Source: Eubacteriales bacterium | GTDB lineage: Bacteria > Bacillota > Clostridia > Lachnospirales > Lachnospiraceae | Direction: 5' to 3' | Assembly (NCBI GenBank): GCA_030524545.1 | Contig: JAUNGM010000007.1 | Span: 1-64,000, forward strand | DNA: 64,000 bases | In this document: positions 59,360-64,000 of the stretch, in pieces | Numbering within the stretch: position 1 is the stretch's first letter | Layout: the number at the start of each line of letters is the position of its first letter | Notes under the pieces: generated by a model | The model's input: only the letters and a program-made list of their open reading frames with translations | The model's database searches: none | What the model was told of the DNA's origin: nothing | Made by a program: the position numbers and the translations under genes

Positions 59360-61627
59360 ATGCGTAACATCATAAACCTGAATCAGGGGTGGCGGTTTAT
59401 ACAAAAGGATGCGGGGCTGCCGGAAAGTTTTCCGGAAGACTGGGAGCAGATCTGTCTGCCCCATACCTGGAATGCGGTAGACGGCCATGACGGAAACGGA
59501 GGCTATGACCGCGGGACATATTGGTATGCAAAAAAATTCCGGACACCGAAGCAGCCTTTGGAGGGCGGCAGGGTCTATGTGGAAGTTCTTGCCGCAGGAC
59601 AGCAGGCTGGCGTATATGTGAATGGGAACAAGGTCATTTATCACGAAGGCGGATATTCTGCATTCCGGGCGGATATCACGGAGCTTTGCAGGGAAGAGGA
59701 CGAGAATCTTCTGGTTATCGCCTGCAGCAACGAAAGGAAGGACAGCGTATATCCGCAGTCCGCAGATTTTACTTTTTACGGCGGGCTTTACAGAGGAGTC
59801 AATCTGATCAGTGTCCCGGAGGTTCATTTTGATCTGGATTATTACGGAGGACCGGGAATTCAGGTAACTCCGAAGCCATGTGAAGACGGCGGAGCTGTAT
59901 TTGAGATGGTTTCATGGACGGTAAATGCAGATGAGAACTTTACAGTGATGTATTCCGTGAGAGATGCAGAGGACAGGGAGGTCGCTTGTGCGGTTCGTCC
60001 GGCCGGGGATGCCGGTGTAAGCGTATATGTGCCGGATGTGACAAGATGGGACATTGATAATCCGTATCTTTATACTGTGACAGCAACTCTTCAGCGCCGC
60101 AATGAGGCATATGACGAAGTGTCTGTCAGGGCAGGAGTGAGAAGCTTTTCCTGCGATCCGGACAAAGGGTTTATCATCAACGGCGCAGAAACACCTCTTC
60201 GCGGTGTCAGCCGCCATCAGGATCAGCTTTATAAGGGCAATGCACTTACCAGGAAAGATCACTATGAAGATGCGGAAATGATCAAAGAACTGGGGGCCAA
60301 TACCATTCGTCTGGCACATTACCAGCACTCGCAGGATTTTTATGATGCATGTGATGAACTGGGCTTTGTCGTATGGGCGGAGATTCCGTTTATCAGCGTA
60401 TTTAGCAAAGACCCTGAAGCGCATCAGAACTGTATCAGCCAGATGAAAGAGCTGATCATCCAGAACTATAATCATCCCTCTATCTGTTTCTGGGGAATTT
60501 CCAATGAAATTCTCATCGGCGGCATGTCCGATAAGCTGATAGAGAACCATAAGGAATTGCAGGCCCTGTGCAAAGAGCTTGACCCAACGAGGCTGACGGC
60601 CATTGCGCACGTATCCATGACGCCTGTGGAAAGCCCGATTCATGGAATTACCGATGTGGAGAGCTATAATCATTACTTTGGCTGGTATGGCGGAAGAATG
60701 GAAGATAATGGGCAATGGCTGGATGATTTCCACAAGACGCATCCGGAAATCTGCCTGGGCGTTTCCGAATACGGCTGCGAGGGAATTCTCACTTACCATG
60801 GGCCGAACCCGGCTTGTAAGGATTACAGCGAAGAATACCAGGCGCTATACCACGAGCATATGGCAAAGGTGTTGGACGAGCGTCCCTGGATCTGGTCCGG
60901 CCATGTATGGAATATGTTTGATTTTGGCTGTGCTGCACGCGATGAAGGAGGCGTAGCAGGAAGAAATAACAAAGGTCTTGTTACCATGGACCGTAAGACA
61001 AAGAAGGACAGTTACTACATTTATCAGGCATACTGGAGCAAAAAGCCGATGGTTCATCTATGCGGCAGGCGTTATGCCCAGCGTGCCGGAGAGACAACGG
61101 AAATCCGGGTTTATTCCAACCAGACGGCTGTAGAGCTGTATCTTAACGGAGAACTGATGGAAAAGAAGTCAGCAGAAAAAGTCTTTGTATTTACCGTGGC
61201 GCTGAAGGATGGATTTAATACTGTTCTGGCAGCGGCAGGAAATGTGAAGGACAGCATGACTTTGGAGAAGGTGGAAAAAGAACCCTCCATCTACGTGCTG
61301 CCGGAAGTAAATGAGAGAGCGGAGGGCGTTGCCAATTGGTTTAAGCTGGCGGGCGATCTGGATCTGAAAGCGCCTCTCGAATTCCCGGAAGGAAAATACA
61401 GTGTCAAAGATAAGATGGAAGAAATCGCAAAATGCCCGGAAGCCATGAAGATTACTGCGGAAGCCGTAAAGCTGATCACAAATATGAAGATTGCTCCGGG
61501 AGAGGGCATGTGGGACATGATGAAGAGCATGACAGTGGAAAGCCTGGTCAGGATGGCCGGTTCCATGGCACCGGAGGGATTCCTGGAAAGCCTTAACGGA
61601 AAACTGATTAAGTTTGATAAGATCTGA
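59360..61627 (+). CDS. Glycoside hydrolase family 2 (beta-galactosidase or beta-glucuronidase type)
   Basis: Retaining exo-glycosidase of 755 residues. Sugar-binding domain (WEQICLPHTWNAVDGHDG), immunoglobulin-like domain, and TIM barrel with acid/base Glu in CFWGISNEILIGG (about 383) and nucleophile Glu in GVSEYGCEGI (about 470). RNNKGLVTMDRKTKK contains an N-x-K triplet; this element marks gut beta-glucuronidases but similar NxKGLVT strings also occur in beta-galactosidases, so the substrate stays open. A C-terminal extension of about 90 residues (after IYVLPEVNE) is unusual. AAGGAGGAAG precedes the ATG; a sugar symporter follows 30 bases downstream. Confidence 0.9.
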   Translation: MRNIINLNQGWRFIQKDAGLPESFPEDWEQICLPHTWNAVDGHDGNGGYDRGTYWYAKKFRTPKQPLEGGRVYVEVLAAGQQAGVYVNGNKVIYHEGGYSAFRADITELCREEDENLLVIACSNERKDSVYPQSADFTFYGGLYRGVNLISVPEVHFDLDYYGGPGIQVTPKPCEDGGAVFEMVSWTVNADENFTVMYSVRDAEDREVACAVRPAGDAGVSVYVPDVTRWDIDNPYLYTVTATLQRRNEAYDEVSVRAGVRSFSCDPDKGFIINGAETPLRGVSRHQDQLYKGNALTRKDHYEDAEMIKELGANTIRLAHYQHSQDFYDACDELGFVVWAEIPFISVFSKDPEAHQNCISQMKELIIQNYNHPSICFWGISNEILIGGMSDKLIENHKELQALCKELDPTRLTAIAHVSMTPVESPIHGITDVESYNHYFGWYGGRMEDNGQWLDDFHKTHPEICLGVSEYGCEGILTYHGPNPACKDYSEEYQALYHEHMAKVLDERPWIWSGHVWNMFDFGCAARDEGGVAGRNNKGLVTMDRKTKKDSYYIYQAYWSKKPMVHLCGRRYAQRAGETTEIRVYSNQTAVELYLNGELMEKKSAEKVFVFTVALKDGFNTVLAAAGNVKDSMTLEKVEKEPSIYVLPEVNERAEGVANWFKLAGDLDLKAPLEFPEGKYSVKDKMEEIAKCPEAMKITAEAVKLITNMKIAPGEGMWDMMKSMTVESLVRMAGSMAPEGFLESLNGKLIKFDKI

Positions 61628-61657
61628 TAATCTTCAGGGTTTATGAAAGGAATAACT

Positions 61658-63049
61658 ATGGTAAAACAAAATACTTCTGTCCGGCCTTTTGGTATGAGGG
61701 ATAAACTCGGATATATGTTCGGTGATTTCGGCAATGATTTCACGTTCCTTTTATCATCGATGTTTATGATGAAATTTTATACGGATGTTATGGGGATTTC
61801 GGCAGGTATGGTTGGGATTCTGATGATGGCTGCCCGCTTTGTGGATGCGGTGACAGATGTTACGATGGGACAGATCGTAGACCGCTCCAAACCTACAGAA
61901 GACGGTAAATTTAAGCCATGGATCAAACGGATGTGCGGACCGGTGGCGATTGCGTCGTTTTTGATCTATCAGTCGGCGTTTGTAAACATGTCCTACGGTT
62001 TCAGAGTTGGCTGGATGATCGTTACGTACCTTTTGTGGGGATCCATCTTCTATACGTCCATCAATATTCCATACGGCTCCATGGCATCGGCAATTTCTCC
62101 TGATCCCGGGGATCGTGCACAGCTATCTACCTGGCGCAATATTGGCGCAACACTGGCAAGCCTTGTCATTGGGGTCGGAACTCCGGTGTTTGCATATGTA
62201 ACAGTGGACGGCAAAACGGTTCTTTCAGGAAGCCGCATGACGATTATCGCAGGAGTTTTTACTGTTTGTGCGGTCATCTGTTATCTGCTCTGTTTCAAGC
62301 TGGTACGTGAACGTGTGCCGATACAGGCGAATAACCGAAAGCCGGATGTCGGAAATCTGGCGAAAAGCCTTTTTACAAACAGGGCGCTTCTTGGCATTAT
62401 TGCAGCAGCGATCCTTCTGCTGCTTGCACAGCTCAGTATGCAGGGTGTTTCCGGATATGTATTTCCGAATTATTATGGTTCCGCAGGTGCACAGTCCATG
62501 TCCTCGCTTGTAAGCAGTATTGCCATTCTGGCTATATGTGCGCCGCTGGCGGCAAAGCTTTCTGCAAAATTCGGCAAAAAAGAGCTTTCGGCAGTATCTT
62601 GTGCCCTGGGTGCAGCAGCGTATGTGGTATGCCTGATCGTGAAACCGCGGAATGCATATGTTTATGTTATGTTTTATACCCTGGCTTTTGTAGGCGTAGG
62701 ATTTTTTAATACGGTTATCTGGGCAATGATCACGGATGTGATCGATGATGCGGAGGTGAAAAACGGCATCCGCGAGGACGGTACGATCTATGCGGTTTAT
62801 TCCTTTGCGAGAAAGGTTGGACAGGCTCTTTCTTCCGGTATGGTAGGCGGACTTTTGAGTATGATCGGATATACGCAGGAAACGGCATTTGACCCTGTGG
62901 TAACAGAGGGAATCTTCCGGATATCCTGTATCGTTCCGATCATCGGCTTTGTGGCCGTCTCGCTTGCTCTGGTATTTATTTACCCGCTGAATAAAAAGCG
63001 TGTGGAAGAAAACAGTGCGGAGCTTGCACGCCGCCGGGGTGAGGCATAA
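61658..63049 (+). CDS. GPH-family sugar:cation symporter
   Basis: About 463 residues, 12 helices, MFS_2 (glycoside-pentoside-hexuronide) family: LGYMFGDFGNDFTFLLSSMF at the N terminus, DRSKPTEDGKFKPWI in loop 2-3, and SISPDPGDRAQLSTWRN-like loop 4-5 (seen as AISPDPGDRAQLSTWRNI). Family members import beta-glucuronides, melibiose, lactose or xylosides; co-transcription with the GH2 gene points to its substrate. ATG 61658 with AAAGGAATAACT is preferred over ATG 61643. Confidence 0.93.
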   Translation: MVKQNTSVRPFGMRDKLGYMFGDFGNDFTFLLSSMFMMKFYTDVMGISAGMVGILMMAARFVDAVTDVTMGQIVDRSKPTEDGKFKPWIKRMCGPVAIASFLIYQSAFVNMSYGFRVGWMIVTYLLWGSIFYTSINIPYGSMASAISPDPGDRAQLSTWRNIGATLASLVIGVGTPVFAYVTVDGKTVLSGSRMTIIAGVFTVCAVICYLLCFKLVRERVPIQANNRKPDVGNLAKSLFTNRALLGIIAAAILLLLAQLSMQGVSGYVFPNYYGSAGAQSMSSLVSSIAILAICAPLAAKLSAKFGKKELSAVSCALGAAAYVVCLIVKPRNAYVYVMFYTLAFVGVGFFNTVIWAMITDVIDDAEVKNGIREDGTIYAVYSFARKVGQALSSGMVGGLLSMIGYTQETAFDPVVTEGIFRISCIVPIIGFVAVSLALVFIYPLNKKRVEENSAELARRRGEA

Positions 63050-63069
63050 ACCAATAAAACAGAAATGAA

Positions 63070-63116
63070 AGGGGACTGTCTCCGGACGGATAAGAATCCG
63101 AATGGAGCAGTCCCCT
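63070..63116. terminator. Bidirectional terminator between the symporter and CBS genes
   Basis: AGGGGACTG (63070-63078) plus CTCC (63080-63083) pairs with GGAG (63104-63107) plus CAGTCCCCT (63108-63116), with one bulged T. Confidence 0.8.
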
Positions 63117-63152
63117 GTATGGCATTCTGTGTTTATTCTTCCGTGTTTTGTG

Positions 63153-63584
63153 TCATTTTTCAGGACTATCCGGGGAAGAATGCTTTTTCATTTCTTTGTA
63201 GCAGTATTTGATGATTTCCTTGCGGGTGATGATTCCGATGAAATAGCCGTTGTCATCCACGACAGGAACGTAATTCTGATTAATAGCACGGTCCAGCAGG
63301 TCTTCCATCTTGGAGTTTACGTGAACCGGCTTGTAGGTTGCCCTGCGGGGGATGGCCATAATAGGAACGGATTCCATTGCCTTCACGTCATTGATCTCCA
63401 GACGCTTGATGCCCCACAGCAGATCCCCTTCGGAAATGGTACCGGTGTACTTGCCGTCCATGCTGAGAATGGGGATGCAGGAGAACTTCCGGTGTTCCAT
63501 CTTCTCAACGGTCTGCCTTAAGGTTTCATCTTCAAAAATATATGCTACTTCACTTTTCGGTGTTAAAAAAAACAATATATTCAT
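63153..63584 (-). CDS. CBS-domain pair protein
   Basis: 143 residues consisting of two CBS motifs: VAYIFEDETLRQTVEKMEHR with CIPILSMDGKYTGTISEGDL, and MAIPRRATYKPVHVNSKMED with YVPVVDDNGYFIGIITRKEI. CBS pairs bind adenosine nucleotides and regulate other proteins or sense energy state; no partner is attached. The first strand MNILFFLTPK is unusual. GAGGTACG precedes the minus-strand ATG. It lies downstream of asnA on the same strand. Confidence 0.9.
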   Translation of the reverse strand: MNILFFLTPKSEVAYIFEDETLRQTVEKMEHRKFSCIPILSMDGKYTGTISEGDLLWGIKRLEINDVKAMESVPIMAIPRRATYKPVHVNSKMEDLLDRAINQNYVPVVDDNGYFIGIITRKEIIKYCYKEMKKHSSPDSPEK

Positions 63585-63693
63585 GTGTGTCGTACCTCAT
63601 TTTCACTTCCAGATGCTGAATTAATGATAGCATGCAGGCCTTGCTATTTCAATACGGTGAATTATTAAATTTTTAGAAACACTCAGGGTGGGC

Positions 63694-64000
63694 TTAAAGC
63701 AGTGACACACCTTTGGCTGCTGCTTCTTCCATAACGGCCTTTGGCCAGAGAGAAGCGTGAACCTCTCCGATGTGGGCCTTACGCAGGAAGAACATACAGA
63801 TACGGGACTGGCCGATGCCGCCGCCGATGGTGTAGGGCAGTTCTTTGCTGAAAATAGCTTTCTGGAAATCCAGCTCCCTGCGGTCATCGCAGCCTGCAAG
63901 GGTGAGCTGACGGTCCAGTGCTTCCTCATCTACACGGATACCCATGGAGGAAAGCTCGAGTGCAATATCCAGTACAGGATAGTAGACCAGGATATCACCG
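63694..64000 (-). CDS. asnA: Aspartate-ammonia ligase, C-terminal part (runs off the window)
   Basis: Makes asparagine from aspartate, ammonia and ATP in the cytosol. The visible 101 codons give [60 protein letters not shown] and [11 protein letters not shown], which are characteristic of AsnA (class II tRNA-synthetase-like fold; GGGIGQSR is motif 3). The 5' end lies beyond 64000. The stop is at 63694-63696. Confidence 0.96.
   Translation of the reverse strand, partial: GDILVYYPVLDIALELSSMGIRVDEEALDRQLTLAGCDDRRELDFQKAIFSKELPYTIGGGIGQSRICMFFLRKAHIGEVHASLWPKAVMEEAAAKGVSLL

Noticed and set aside
1..64000. Search for tRNA, rRNA, CRISPR arrays and complete insertion sequences.
   Set aside because: No cloverleaf, rRNA-like block, regularly spaced repeats or transposase gene was recognised by eye; only the recombinase tail suggests mobility.

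Overview
The window looks like a chromosomal segment of a strictly anaerobic, low-to-mid GC, Gram-positive gut bacterium, most likely a Lachnospiraceae member (Blautia/Dorea/Ruminococcus-like). This is inferred from the HydF hydrogenase maturase, ATPase-less sugar ABC operons paired with YesM/YesN-type regulators, Bce-type genes, GH65 phosphorylases with beta-phosphoglucomutase, GGAGG-type ribosome binding sites and the overall protein style. No rRNA, tRNA or CRISPR array was seen, and no species is named.

1-16.9 kb: exopolysaccharide/capsule locus. The tail of a tyrosine recombinase is followed by a segment bounded by 12-bp inverted repeats (244-255 and 430-441) that holds a hairpin and an outward promoter; it looks like an invertible ON/OFF switch. 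Then come a Wzz-like chain-length protein, BY-kinase, LCP ligase and a secreted protein, a hairpin-rich leader, the initiating phosphoglycosyltransferase, a fused fucokinase/GDP-fucose pyrophosphorylase, four glycosyltransferases, three hexapeptide acyltransferases (one with a G9 tract), a Wzy polymerase and a Wzx flippase. From about 9.7 kb the locus becomes AT-rich and contains a decayed glycosyltransferase.

16.9-30.9 kb: accessory island. Two paralogous XRE regulators flank a membrane-protein pair. Next is a probable RiPP cluster: a radical SAM/SPASM maturase, a 60-residue precursor with five cysteines near its C terminus, and a protein with both Asp-rich motifs of a class I isoprenoid synthase. 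A stretch of defence-gene debris follows (TIR, AlbA/ATP-binding and PD-(D/E)XK remnants), then a SLATT/DUF4231-like membrane protein. The island ends with a module made of a strong promoter, a 43-bp perfect palindrome, a 56-aa gene, an attenuator-like terminator, a 1243-aa HExxH protein, an FRG-domain protein and an XRE-type regulator with its own consensus promoter.

30.9-64 kb: core and metabolic genes. A tandem ACT protein and a BceRS-type two-component system lead into a sugar ABC operon with its YesM/YesN pair and an aldo/keto reductase. A second sugar ABC operon feeds two GH65 phosphorylases, with a convergent LacI regulator and pgmB. Then come a BceAB-type ABC transporter, AzlCD, DapF, HydF, a polar amino-acid ABC transporter, a GH2 glycosidase with a GPH symporter, a CBS-domain protein and, running off the right edge, AsnA. 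Most transcription units end in clear stem-loop terminators, several bidirectional between convergent genes.
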